Made by a program: the position numbers and the translations under genes. The notes under the pieces are model-generated. The model made no database searches and was not told where the DNA came from. It saw only the letters and a program-made list of their open reading frames with translations. Below are positions 35,161 through 45,012 of a stretch of DNA of 64,000 bases, piece after piece. The stretch's first letter is position 1. Each line of letters starts with the position of its first letter. Origin of the DNA: Stichopus chloronotus (lineage: Eukaryota; Echinodermata; Holothuroidea; Aspidochirotida; Stichopodidae); assembly GCA_021234535.1 (NCBI GenBank), contig SFZH01000008.1, forward strand, positions 21,663,091 through 21,727,090, in the 5' to 3' direction.

Positions 35161-36180
35161 GTGACCCTTCCTACTGGCACTTCTTACCTGTGGGTATTGG
35201 GGGTCATTTCTGCCAGGTACCAAATAGAGTTCACGACAACATCCTCGTCATGTGGCCTTGTCCAGTGTACTCCCCTTATGGATGAACGTACAAATAAGAT
35301 TACTCAAGAGACAGGTCTACTTGACCTCCTTTTCCATTCGACTTTCTCCCTACTGCGGAAAAAGAATGGCATGGCATGCAGAGGCCGATTCTAAACCTGA
35401 GATCACTCAACAAGCATAACGTCAGGCGGCATAATTTATAAATGGAGACCCTCACCTGCATCTTGTATGTACTCTCCCAAGGGATGTGGGTAACGTCCAT
35501 CGATCTGAACGACACTTGCTGTACCTCTATTTGCCAATCCATTGTTCCCACCAATGGTACCTTACTTTCGGTTTTGGTAGCATTGATAACCGTTTCATTC
35601 GACCCTCTTTGGACAGCACCTCAGGTGTTTACTTGTGTAACCCGAGCAGTCCTCGCATTTCTATGCTGCAGCGTGCACCGTCGTCTTTGTGTACCTCGAC
35701 AATTGGGCTGTTGTTCTGTCTGGTTCTCTAAGCAAGAGATAGCCTTCAATACCGTGTGGGTTTTTCGGATCTCCACCCCCTTGTCTTGATGGTAAACGAA
35801 AGTCCTCCGTCAGGTCGGCCCATTCGGTCACGTAGCTCGGTGCCCACTTCAACTTCGTTTGGGGGATTGGCGTTCCCCACAGACAAACGAATGTCCGATC
35901 TCACGGATGCACGGCACATGCTCAGCAACCCTCAGTCGGCGGTGATGCAATGGCAGCAGCTTCTTGGCAGAATGACTAGTTATGTAGACCTCAGTCTATG
36001 TCAGCATCACATGTGCCCTCTTCAGTGGTACTTCATTGTGAATACAGCAGTGCCAATACTGGACCCAACGTCTCCGATTTTGCTGCCACTGTTTCTGCAT
36101 CCATTTCTAGAATGGTGGACAAACAGGGACACACTAGCGGCATGCAGGTCCTTCTGAATCACTGTGCCGCAAACAGGCCT
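35160..36180 (+). pseudogene. DIRS-order retrotransposon reverse transcriptase/RNase H remnant
   Basis: Pieces of a DIRS/Ngaro-type polymerase occur in order but in different frames. At about 35190-35230 there is WVLGVISARYQIEFT; at 35383-35440 RPILNLRSLNKHNVRRHNL and a stop; from 35442 METLTCILYVLSQGMWVTSIDLND, shown in part; then in another frame YLPIHCSHQWYLTFGF; then TAPQVFTCVTRAVLAFL. At about 35840-35860 LGAHFN appears, and at 35915-36150 WQQLLGRMTSYVD, MCPLQWYF and FLEWWTNRDTL, the RNase H-side block. These match the conserved order of the DIRS polymerase. At least four frame changes and internal stops make it a pseudogene. No tyrosine recombinase or terminal repeat was recognised. Confidence 0.8.
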
Positions 36181-36254
36181 GGTTTTGGTGGTATTCTAGT
36201 ACTCAAGTTGGTGAATGACGGTATTTTGGGAACTGGGTTTACTCAGGATTTTTT

Positions 36255-37570
36255 ATTCCTTGCCGAAGGCAGAAGGAATCTATGCGATGGTGATGTCATG
36301 TGTGTGTGTATGTAACACTTTTTGTAAACACAATCTCCCTAGAAGGGTAACCATGACTGATCTCATACGTGGTGTGTGGGTTGGTCATATTGAGTAGATG
36401 ATCCCTACTGTTTTTGGTGGAGGTCCAAGGTCATTTGAGGTCACCAGAGGTCAAAATGTGAAAACCTTGTAAACATGATATCTCAAGAACGGTAACTGTG
36501 ACTGATGTCATATTTACTGTGTGGTTTGGTCATATTCAGTGGATGATCCCTATTGTTTTTGGTGGAGGTCAAAGGTCATTTGAGGTCACCAGAGGTCAAA
36601 ATGTGAGAACCTTGTAAACACAATATCTCAAGAACGGTAACTGTGACTGATGTCATACTTGGTGTGTGGGTTGTTTATGTTGAGTAAATGATCCCTATTG
36701 TTTTTGATGGAAGATAAAAGTCATTTGAGGTTACCCTAGGTCAAACTGTAAACACATTGTAAACACAATATCTCCAGAAGGGTGACTGTGACTGATGTCA
36801 TACTTACTGTGTGGGTTGACCATATCAAGTAGATGATCCTTATTGTATTTGGGAGATCAAAGGTCATTTGAGGTCACCAGAGGTCAAACTGTAAAAACTT
36901 TGTAAACACAATATCTTCAGAAGGGTAACTGTGACTGATATCATACTTGGTGTGTGGGTTGGTCATATTGAGTAGAAAATCGCTATTGTTTTTGGTGGAG
37001 ATCAAAAGTCATTTGAGGTCACCAGAGGTCAAAATGTGAAAACCTTGTAAACACGATATCTCAAGAACGGTAACTGTGACTGATGTCATATTTAGTTTGT
37101 GGGTTGGTCATATTGAGTAGATGATCCCTTTTGGTTTTGGTAGAGGTCAAAGGTCATTTGAGGTCACCAGAGGTCAAAATGTGAAAACCTTGTAAACACG
37201 ATATCTCAAGAACAGTAACTGTGACTGATGTCATACTTAGTACGTGGGTTGATCATTTTGAGTAGATGATTCTTATTGTTTTTAGTGGAGGTCAAAGGTC
37301 ATCTGAGGTCACCAGAGGTCAAAATGTGAAAACCTTGTAAACACGATATCTCAAGAACGGTAACTGTGACCGATGTCATACTTAGTATCTGGGTTGGTCA
37401 TTTTGAGGAGATGATCCCTATTGCTTTTGATGGAAGATAAAGGTCATTTGAGGTTACCCTAGGTCAAACTGTAAACACATTGTAAACACAATATCTCCAG
37501 AAGGATAAGTGTGACTGATGTCATACTTGGTGTGTGGATTAGTCATATTGAGTAGATGACTCCTATTGTT
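36255..37570 (+). mobile_element. HINE-like family A, copy 4 (no 3' end)
   Basis: The 5' end is ATTCCTTGCCGAAGGCAGAA with a GATGTCATGTGTGTG stretch. Nine monomers follow with a period near 145 bp (ATATCTCAAG starts such as 36478 and 36623). They are of the GAACGGTAACTGTGACTGATG subtype. Three units contain the full half-site comb (36566-36598, 37144-37176, 37289-37321). The array is cut at 37570, inside a monomer after CCTATTGTT, where family B copy 3 begins. Confidence 0.75.
36566..36598 (+). promoter_or_regulatory. four AGGTCA half-sites spaced 1, 4, 4 (DR1 plus two DR4)
   Basis: AGGTCA occurs at 36566, 36573, 36583 and 36593, with spacers A, TTTG and CCAG. AGGTCA-A-AGGTCA is the consensus DR1 site bound by RXR, HNF4 and COUP-TF class receptors, and 4-base spacing is the DR4 class. 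Matching is exact; binding in this genome is untested. Similar combs recur in many monomers. Confidence 0.5.
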
Positions 37571-38392
37571 GGTTCCGATGATAATCGAAACCTTTGTAAT
37601 CATGCATGGGTGTGTGTGGGTGTGTGCGTGTATGTATGTTCGTGACGCCCTACCTTATAAACATGATATCTTAAGAAGGGAAGCTTGGACAGATGTCATA
37701 TTTGGTATGAAGATGTACCACATTGAGTAGAAGAAGCCTTTTGGTTTTGGTGGAGGTCAAATGTCATTTGGGGTCAACAGGGGTCAAATTTTGAAAACCT
37801 TCTAAACACGATATCTGAAGAAGGGAAGCTTGGACAGATCTTATATTTAGTAGGAAGATGTACCACGTTTACTAGATGAAACCTATTGTTTTTGGTGGAG
37901 GTCAAAGGTTATTTGGGGTCAACAGGGGTCAAATTGTGAATACCTTCTAAACACGATATCTGAAGAAGGGAAGCTTGGACAGATCTCATACTTAGTAGGA
38001 AGATGTACCACATTTACTAGATGAAGCCTATTGTTTTTGGTGGAGGTCAAAGGTAATTTGATGTCAACAGGGGTCAATTGTGAAAACCTTGTACACACAA
38101 TATGTCAAGAAGGGAAGCTTGGACAGATTTCATATTTAGTATGTAGGTGTACCACATTGAGTAGAAGAACCCTATTGTTTTTGGTGGGGGTCAAAGCTCA
38201 TTTGGGGTCAATAGGGTCAAATTGTGAAAACCTTGTAAACACGATATCTCAAGAAGAGAAGCTTGAACAGATGTCATATGAAGTGTGTAGGTGTATCTTA
38301 TTGAGTACAAGAACGCTATTATTTTACTGGAGACAAACGGTCACTTGAGGTCAACAAGGGTCAAACTGAAAACATTGTAAATAAACTGCGTC
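37571..38392 (+). mobile_element. HINE-like family B, copy 3
   Basis: It starts GGTTCCGATGATAATCG and GTAATCATGCATG, then a short GTGTGTG region and about five monomers of the AAGCTTGGACAGATC subtype, and ends TGTAAATAAACTGCGTC at about 38385. It follows family A copy 4 at a mid-monomer junction identical in position to the one at 19670. Confidence 0.75.
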
Positions 38393-38395
38393 AAT

Positions 38396-38725
38396 ATACC
38401 ATAATATATACAGACGAAGGTATTTTAGATGAACACCTAATGATATTAAAGGTTAGAAAACATCAACTTGCCATCTGGGGGTTTTAAAAAGCCGAAATTT
38501 TCATAGACACTCCACGCCCCAACAGTCGCACTCCGCTTTATAGACAGTAATGTTGGTGATTAGTCACAAACCTCAATTCAGACAATCTCTGTCCCCCCCC
38601 CCCCTTCCACTTTCTAATGTTGTGTAGGTAGACAGCATAATATATACAGACGTAGTTATTTTTGATGAACACCTAATCACATTAAAGGGTTTGAAAACAT
38701 GAACTTGCCAACAGAATAATGCCAG
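38396..38725. repeat. tandem pair of an 85-bp segment
   Basis: ATAATATATACAGACG, GATGAACACCTAAT, CATTAAAGG-like and AACTTGCCA phrases occur in the same order at about 38400-38480 and 38637-38720. The second copy is preceded by a C run (38593-38605). Confidence 0.75.
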
Positions 38726-38880
38726 CAAAGTAGTATCTGTAGACTGAACGTTAAGGTTGATTACATTGACCCTCCTCCCCTTGTCAAATAATTGGGGATG
38801 CATCCACACCTCACCCCACCCTCGGGTTCCATGCCTGTGGAATAGTACCTCTAATGCAACTGCAATAACTTTTTTATGAT

Positions 38881-38920
38881 TTCTATTTAGGTTTGAAGAA
38901 TCAGAAGAGGCAGATCTAAG
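38881..38920 (+). other. splice acceptor and 5' UTR of the Ig gene
   Basis: TTTTTTATGATTTCTATTTAG ends at 38890 and fits a 3' splice site. The next 30 bases hold no ATG before 38921, so an upstream non-coding exon is likely. No promoter can be placed. Confidence 0.5.
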
Positions 38921-40111
38921 ATGGCTCCATTACCAAATGCCAGAATTCTTGAGTTGGTCTTTCTGTGTTTTGTTATTCTTCTGTTTAAAGTATCCGTTGT
39001 CATGTCTGGGACGACAATAAATTTTGAAGGGAGTGAGATACCACACACCGTACTGAAAGGAGAAAACGTCAGTCTAGTTTGCAAACCACATGATACCAGC
39101 TCTGTCGACATTTACACAGTTAGAAATTTCTTGGTTGAATCTGGAAGACCTCACCAGGATTTGTCAGATGAGTTTAATTTTGACTGCAATGAAACAACTT
39201 GTGCACTCAAAATAATGATGATTCAGAGGCGACATGCCGGCAAATATTCATGTGCTTTTCCTGTGACGTCTGTGATAGTTAATGTTGCATACAGTCCTCC
39301 TTCACACCCTGTGTGTAGCTCTAGCCATAAAACCGATACCTTTTTCCTTTCTTCACCTCAAGAGCCTTTCAACTTTACTTGTCTCTCAGAAGAAGGATAT
39401 CCTCCAATCAACATAATGCTTTACCTTCTTTATGAAAATGAAAAGGAAAAATCCTTGATGACTTTATCAGAAGTTGAGGTTTTTAGAGAAGGTCAATCTG
39501 TATATCTCACATACTCCACATTTTTGGATGCATCCTTTGATAAAGTCTCATTTCGCTGTGATGTATACCAGCAGTTTCCTCAGCCCTATAGCGATTACAG
39601 CGCATCCTGTGAGTCCAGAACTTTGATGTTACCCTCTTACACGGTATCAATTTATCCACCGGATTACACTGTCAATGCAAACGAGGTAACAAACATATCT
39701 CTGTTATGTATTAGCAACTTGACTGGAGTAATACTGGAATGGATTGGCAATAAAGCATCACACAGCATTATTCAAGAGGAAAATGATACTGCACTGCAAC
39801 TGAATATCATTGACTATGTTTCCACTGGAAGTGAATCGCTATCCCTCCAGTGCAGAGGTTTGTATGGCCGAAGGACTGCATATGCAAGCATCACCATTGA
39901 TGTTGCATTTGAAGGTCAAAACCATAACTCGACTGCATTAGTCGTTGTATTAGTATTAGTAGTGTTGATATTACTTATCACAGTCATTCTCATATACGTT
40001 CGAAGAAAAGTGTGCTACACACTCATATGTCAATGCTCAACTGAATCATTGCCGAAGCTGTGTGGAAAATCTTCAAATCAAGCAGTTCCAGAAGAAACCG
40101 TGATAAGTTAG
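38921..40111 (+). CDS. three-domain immunoglobulin-superfamily membrane receptor
   Basis: A complete 396-codon frame starts ATG at 38921 and ends TAG at 40109-40111. Residues 1-30 form a signal peptide. Ig-like domain 1 (about 36-122) has C54 and C111, in the motif HAGKYSC, a variant of the usual DxGxYxC. Domain 2 (about 128-238) has C154 and C213. Domain 3 (about 242-329) has C263, W274 and C311. W274 is the only tryptophan, so domains 1 and 2 lack the usual core Trp. Extra cysteines at 89/94 and 132/230 could form further disulfides. Seven N-glycosylation sequons are visible (49, 90, 151, 258, 266, 288, 336). Residues 339-360 are a transmembrane helix, followed by a basic RRK and a 36-residue tail with four cysteines and no ITIM or ITAM. 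It is probably a cell-surface adhesion or immune-type receptor; ligand and orthologue are unknown. All domains lie in one exon. Confidence 0.85.
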   Translation: MAPLPNARILELVFLCFVILLFKVSVVMSGTTINFEGSEIPHTVLKGENVSLVCKPHDTSSVDIYTVRNFLVESGRPHQDLSDEFNFDCNETTCALKIMMIQRRHAGKYSCAFPVTSVIVNVAYSPPSHPVCSSSHKTDTFFLSSPQEPFNFTCLSEEGYPPINIMLYLLYENEKEKSLMTLSEVEVFREGQSVYLTYSTFLDASFDKVSFRCDVYQQFPQPYSDYSASCESRTLMLPSYTVSIYPPDYTVNANEVTNISLLCISNLTGVILEWIGNKASHSIIQEENDTALQLNIIDYVSTGSESLSLQCRGLYGRRTAYASITIDVAFEGQNHNSTALVVVLVLVVLILLITVILIYVRRKVCYTLICQCSTESLPKLCGKSSNQAVPEETVIS

Positions 40112-40369
40112 TTTTAAATACCCACCTTGAAGCAGTTACATACAGTTCAAATCTTAAAGGGGAACTCTGTTGGCAGAATTTTGAACATATAGTTGTGCCC
40201 AAGAGAAGTTCTTTGGAAAACGTCAAGAATATGAATGAAAATTGTTTGAAATCTACTTAATAAGTCAGAAACCATGTTCCTTGCCTGGAATTCACCTCTA
40301 AGAGAGATAACATCAATTTATCCTCTAGCTCATGAGGGGAAAGGTCTTATGAAAGTAAAACTTGGTAAT
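40112..40369 (+). other. 3' flank of the Ig gene with overlapping open frame
   Basis: A second frame, open from 40045 to 40260, overlaps the end of the Ig coding region and reads through KSSSSRRNRDKL, EAVTYSSNLKG and WQNFEHIVVPKRSS. It resembles a receptor tail in composition but has no start or splice acceptor of its own. It may be 3' UTR or a tail lost by frameshift. No polyadenylation signal AATAAA is obvious nearby. Confidence 0.3.
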
Positions 40370-40560
40370 AGATTCGCTGTATTGAGAAAAGTGTCCTATT
40401 GTTTTGTTGGAGGTCAAAGGACATGTGGGGGCAAACAGAAAAACTGTTCAACATGATACAGTATCACAAGTTAAAAATCTCCGACAAAGCTTATACTTGG
40501 TATATAGATGCATATTTTGGGAAGACGAATGTGATTTGTTTGGTGGAGGTTAAGCAAAGG
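40370..40560 (+). repeat. decayed monomer pair
   Basis: Phrases GTATTGAGAAAAGTGTCCTATTG, TTGGAGGTCAAAGGACATG and ATACAGTATCACAAG align to the array monomer. Only one to two units remain. Confidence 0.55.
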
Positions 40561-42335
40561 GTAGGAGGCTTATTTTAGCCCTAAACAGTAATATTGTGGC
40601 AGTATTGGGCTTAGGTACTCTGTCCGTAGAAATTTCCATATATTATTATGTGAGAGTACATAAAATTGTTGACTCTCAGTGGTGCACTGTCGAGGCTGTT
40701 CTTACTAAATTGAATTTAACATCATTTTACAATCAATTGAATCTGTTCTGTGGCCTCAGTGTGATCAAGAGTTTGGGGTCCAATGTCCAAATGAGCCATA
40801 TGGGCCATTTTATGAAATCATTGCTACTTCTTTTCTTACAGATTTTAGGAATAAGTCAATATTGTGTCACGTTACTACTATGGTACAGGCACTGGTTCAT
40901 TCAGGTTGCTCAGGATGATTGGTCTCACATGGGCCTTATGGACTATTTTATGACATACACGAAAGATTTCTTTTCTGCATATTTTGCTTTCCATTGTGTA
41001 ATGTTTGGTAAGTTTGCATTAGGGTAGTGAAATCCTTTGCAGTGTTCAACATTTGTGGGTCCAACTTCAGAATGAGCCATATGGACCATAAATTATTACA
41101 TTGTGCAAACCGATGGTTTTTTCTACAGATACTTTGTTACAATGTTGAGGGTTTTTTTTTTTAGTGCTATGGTAGTGGAGTACCTGTGGCCAATCAGCAT
41201 TCTCAGTGACAAACTGGGGCCCATATTTTTTTTTTTTTTTGATGTGTAAAATCATGGATTACCTCTGGTTTAGACTAAAGGACTGCATGTGAAATAATCT
41301 TCATGCAACAACAGTGTCCATGGGACTCTTGTTAATTCTTACGTTCTGAAGTTAGTTCTTATGTTCTGAAGTTGATAATGTTAGTGCTGGTTGGAAGTCA
41401 ACCGTTTGGGTCTTTGCTGTTCCTTGAGAGATAGTTCCAGTTATGCCACAAAGACATTGGTCAGCATACAGTTCTCCTAGTATTTTAAATAAAGGCAATC
41501 AACATTATTTCAATTTTTTTCATAGACTGATGCATGTTTTCTTTATTAATAGAAAAATTCAGGCAGAGATCTCACACCAAACTTGGTATACACACAGTTA
41601 AGGAGTGGACACACTGGAAGTGCCGTTTCCGACCATCTGCTGGGTGAGGGAGGGGTTGCAGAGCCTAACATGGTACTGTGCATTCCTCGTTTGCCAGTGG
41701 TGGCTCTCTGCTTACATGGTACTTCCGGCATTATGTGCTGAAAATTATTTCATCTTCAGGGCAAACCCTCCTCTGCTGAAAACCTAGATGACTGCATGTA
41801 TGAAGAGTTATTTAGGGCCGTCCATATAGCCAATCAAAAATATGTCCAAATTGGATCACACTAGCATCTACTGGCATACAAGAAAAATATCCTCAGTCCA
41901 AGTGGAATGCTTTGGCATGCGAGTAAAGTGATCTAAGTCTAAATGGCACACATTGGCATGCAAGCTAATGAGTTGAAGTTCCTCTGGCAGTCATGCCAAT
42001 GTCATACACAGATGGTTGCCCATATGCCACTGATAAATGCCAATGGCCTTTGCTACATGCATGCACGATGTGTGCCAGAAGGGAATCAAAGGGGTGCAGC
42101 ATGTACGCCTGATGTAAACCAAAGCTCTGGTAGTCAATTGACATGCATGTATCCTGCGCACAAGCATTTCTATAAGGGTAAGAATAATTTGTGGTTGTAA
42201 CCTGTAGGATTTCGAGGGTAAAAATATTACAACTCATATGAAACTTACAGAATTTGCACATTTTCTCTAAAACGTACACTACATACATGTTGTCAGCACT
42301 GTGTTCAAAATATTAAATAACTTTTTATCTATTGA
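40561..42335. other. no recognised gene
   Basis: The phrase AATGAGCCATATGG(G/A)CCAT recurs at about 40790 and 41070, with a related CACATGGGCCTTATGGACTAT at 40926, so local duplication is present. A 143-codon open frame (40596-41027) shows no domain. Confidence 0.35.
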
Positions 42336-42523
42336 AGCTGCAATCCTTAATAAAAATGATGGGACACTTGTACACAAATGCAGCAACGTTGTTCATCTTC
42401 CAAAAGTCACCTTCCCAGTTGATTAATGTTGCCCCAACAAAAGATTCCAAATTGAAACACTTTTTTTAGCACGGAATTAGGGAGTTCGAGTAAGTGTCCC
42501 ATGTAGTTTTGTTGTTCATTCCA
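42336..42523. mobile_element. MITE with TGGGACACTT inverted ends
   Basis: The left end GCAATCCTTAATAAAAATG and ATGGGACACTTGTAC pairs imperfectly with the right-end AGTAAGTGTCCCATGTAG and TTTTGTTGTTCATT. It is related to 5942-6180 and, at the CAATCYT core, to the elements at 33973 and 43390. Confidence 0.5.
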
Positions 42524-43389
42524 GCATGTATACTGTACAATATAATCCATAGTCATGAAACTCGATCCAGCATGTGTACTGAACAATAGGCCAATTGTCT
42601 GTGCAGTAAAAATTCGGGAATGAACTTATGTTGTTCATGCATCATGTGCACACCACACATGATGCAGTGTCAATATTCAGTGGCTGGTGATATGTCAGTG
42701 TAACAATCTCTTTTGAGTCGTGTACCAGAAGATAAGAAAACATATTGACAAGCTCGTAATGTACATCATTCAGATGAACATCAGAGATGCCAATGTCAGA
42801 TGACTTTTAAGAGGGTGAAAATGTTTGACACGCCCTATTCACTATCTATTACACACTGCAGCAGTCATGTTGGCCAAGAATTTTGAACAAACTGTATACC
42901 ACTCAGATCCCCAGAAATGACACTCTCCAGCCCTTAAACATGTCCATTGCTTCATTATTTACACATGTCGGAATGGCAATTTTGTGGATTTTATACCTGT
43001 GAAAATGGAAAGATGGCTAAGCCTTATGTTTCCACAGTAAAATGTTCGTGACCACTATTTATCAAGTTTGCTCTCAGGCTGAAACACAGTCAAATTTTGC
43101 GCAACTTGTGATCTACAGTACGATCTTCATAAATTATAATTTCAAGTAAGTGGAAGAGAACACCTCTCCATGCCACAGTTATTGCCTCACACTGCACTTG
43201 AAAATGTCTGTGCACATCCTTGAATATTGGCTAAGATTAGAAACAGTCATGCGAATAGTATCAGTGCTTTATCAAATTACTCTATGAATTAAAGAGGTAT
43301 TAATTTATATGAAAATAAGTATTTGCATCTGTAAATTCCAGAATGTGTTGTTATTACAAATAATGGGTTTATATGAAGTTCCAACTGCA
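42524..43389. other. no recognised gene
   Basis: AT-rich sequence without recognised repeats or coding motifs. Confidence 0.35.
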
Positions 43390-43556
43390 ATTTTGGACAA
43401 AACTGTTGAGACTTTTTGCTATTATATTATTGGCTAATATTATTGAGTCTCAGTTGGGAGGATAACATGAAAAGTATGTGAAAAGGGAGTGAATTGTTAT
43501 CTTGTAACCAACATTTACAAGAGTAAAGTGGGTCGCAACGAGCTTTGTCCAAGATA
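43390..43556. mobile_element. diverged copy of the TTGGACAAA MITE or overlapping repeat
   Basis: The left end GCAATTTTGGACAAAACTG and the inverse of the right end GAGCTTTGTCCAAGATAGG share the TTGGACAAA core of the MITE at 33973. The interior also resembles the locally repeated segment of 45272-49005, so the boundaries are uncertain. Confidence 0.4.
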
Positions 43557-43720
43557 GGAGTGTGACACATCCATTTAGTTACAAACATGCGCTTTGTTCA
43601 AATAAAGTCTTTTAGTCCTATCTTGCCAATATCTCAGTTAAAAAAAGGTGTGGAAATGTAGTGTATGGGAAGCTGCTATGCCTATGTTTAGTTTAAGTGC
43701 TTTGAGTCAGCTGATTTTTT
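43557..43720. repeat. end of local repeat segment S (copy 0)
   Basis: CAATATCTCAGTT, GTGTATGGGAAGCT, TATGTTTAGTTT and GCTTTGAGTCAGCTGATT match 46183-46280. The segment is interrupted exactly here by the family A element that starts at 43721. Confidence 0.8.
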
Positions 43721-44447
43721 ATTCCTTGCCGTAGGCAGGGGAATCTATGCAGTCCTGATGTCGTTTGTGTGTATGTATGTGTGGGAGGGTGCGTGCGTGT
43801 GTGTGTGACGGTTGCTCGTAAACACTCTATCTCAAGAAGGGTAACTCTGAGTGATTTCATTCTTGGCATGTAGGTTGCCCATATTGAGTAGATGATCCCT
43901 ATTGTTTTTGGTGTCCAAATCTTGCATATTAATGAGGTTATGGGGTAAAACATAAAAAATGTTAAAAGTGCCATAGTTCCTTATCAGTGGGTCGGATTTG
44001 TTTTAAACTTGATAAGGTTGTCTGTTATTAACAGGTTCACGACCCTGTTAAATTTAATGCTTATCAATAGAGAGGAAGGGATAATTTTTCACTATAAAAC
44101 AATAATAATAGCCTAAACACCATTATTGTGGTTATTATAAACTAGCGCACAAATACTTATGGGGCTACATTGTGCAATTTCAGTTTTTGATTCTGTCGCA
44201 CACAGTTAACTCAATGGGATTGCTCCCTACAGTACTGCATTTGTAACTTAGTGAGTAACTTCTAGTGTGTGGGGCCTCGATGATAAGTTGTCCAGAGAGA
44301 GTCTTGGTATGGGGGGTCATGGGGTCAGATAGACCCCATGCATTGGAATGTTAATGGGTTTATAAAAAAAATGAAGAAAATAAAAAAAACCATCTGTTTT
44401 GTCATTTATTTGGATAATATCAATATCCAGAGGAACAGCTGGTATCA

Positions 44448-44463
44448 GAACAAGGTTTCTTAA
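44448..44463 (+). other. primer-binding-site-like sequence
   Basis: CTGGTATCAGAAC resembles the TGGTATCAGA primer site complementary to initiator tRNA-Met used by many LTR retrotransposons. It lies about 37 bp before the gag-like ATG, the expected order. Confidence 0.45.
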
Positions 44464-44499
44464 CAATCAAATTGGAGTGCTTTCAATCATATTTCACAA

Positions 44500-45012
44500 T
44501 GTCGGAAAGGATGGAGGAAGCAAAAATATTGAGGAGGAATCATAACTTAGGGTCAACTTACGAGAACTTTGAGTGTGTTAAAAGCTACTTGCAACAAGGA
44601 AGAAATTATCGCAGAGTCGATGAAGGAAAATTTGCAAAAGGCAGAGCACCAATTTGAGGCAATGGAAGAGGTTCATGCTGATCTGGCTGGGCTGTTGTCT
44701 GATGAAGCACTTGAGCAAGCAGAAAGCTGGATGTTGGAATGCCAAAAGCATTATACTGAGGAGAGGGAGTAAGCATTGAAAAAGTTAAAGGAGGAAATTG
44801 AGTTTAAAATTAGCATTGGAATTACCTAAGGCAGAAATTCCACCATACGATGGAGACCCAAGAACATTCTGGTCGTTTATGAAGAATCTTGAGGTAAATA
44901 TGGCAGACAAGCTGAGTTCAGATGAGGTAAGGTTGAGTTATTTGATTCAACTAACAACAGGCAAAACTAGAAGCAGCATTGATTGCTGTGTGTTTCTTGG
45001 AGCTCAGAGATA
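44500..45012 (+). pseudogene. captured BEL/Pao-like gag fragment
   Basis: From ATG at 44500 the + strand encodes a helical N-terminal part; in the frame of 44569-44772 it contains AEHQFEAMEEVHADLAGLL and EQAESWMLECQKHY. After a stop and frame change, 44798-45012 reads LELPKAEIPPYDGDPRT then SFMKNLEVNMADKLSSDE and YLIQLTTGKTRSSI. The second part matches the DUF1759 capsid-like region of BEL/Pao gag (LPK..IP.(F/Y)DGDP...F...). The N-terminal half resembles the gag at 63220 in layout (an acidic helix with Q-F-E and EEKW/ESW motifs). It is broken by at least two lesions and ends in element DNA. A shorter copy with the same junctions is at 18868. Confidence 0.75.

Noticed and set aside
36255..38392. 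Possible CRISPR array because of regular repeats
   Set aside because: The repeat unit is about 145 bp, diverged and without distinct spacers, in animal DNA; it is a satellite-like core of a mobile element.
40596..41027. 143-codon open frame downstream of the Ig gene
   Set aside because: No start context, splice site or domain; local duplications of a noncoding phrase explain part of it.
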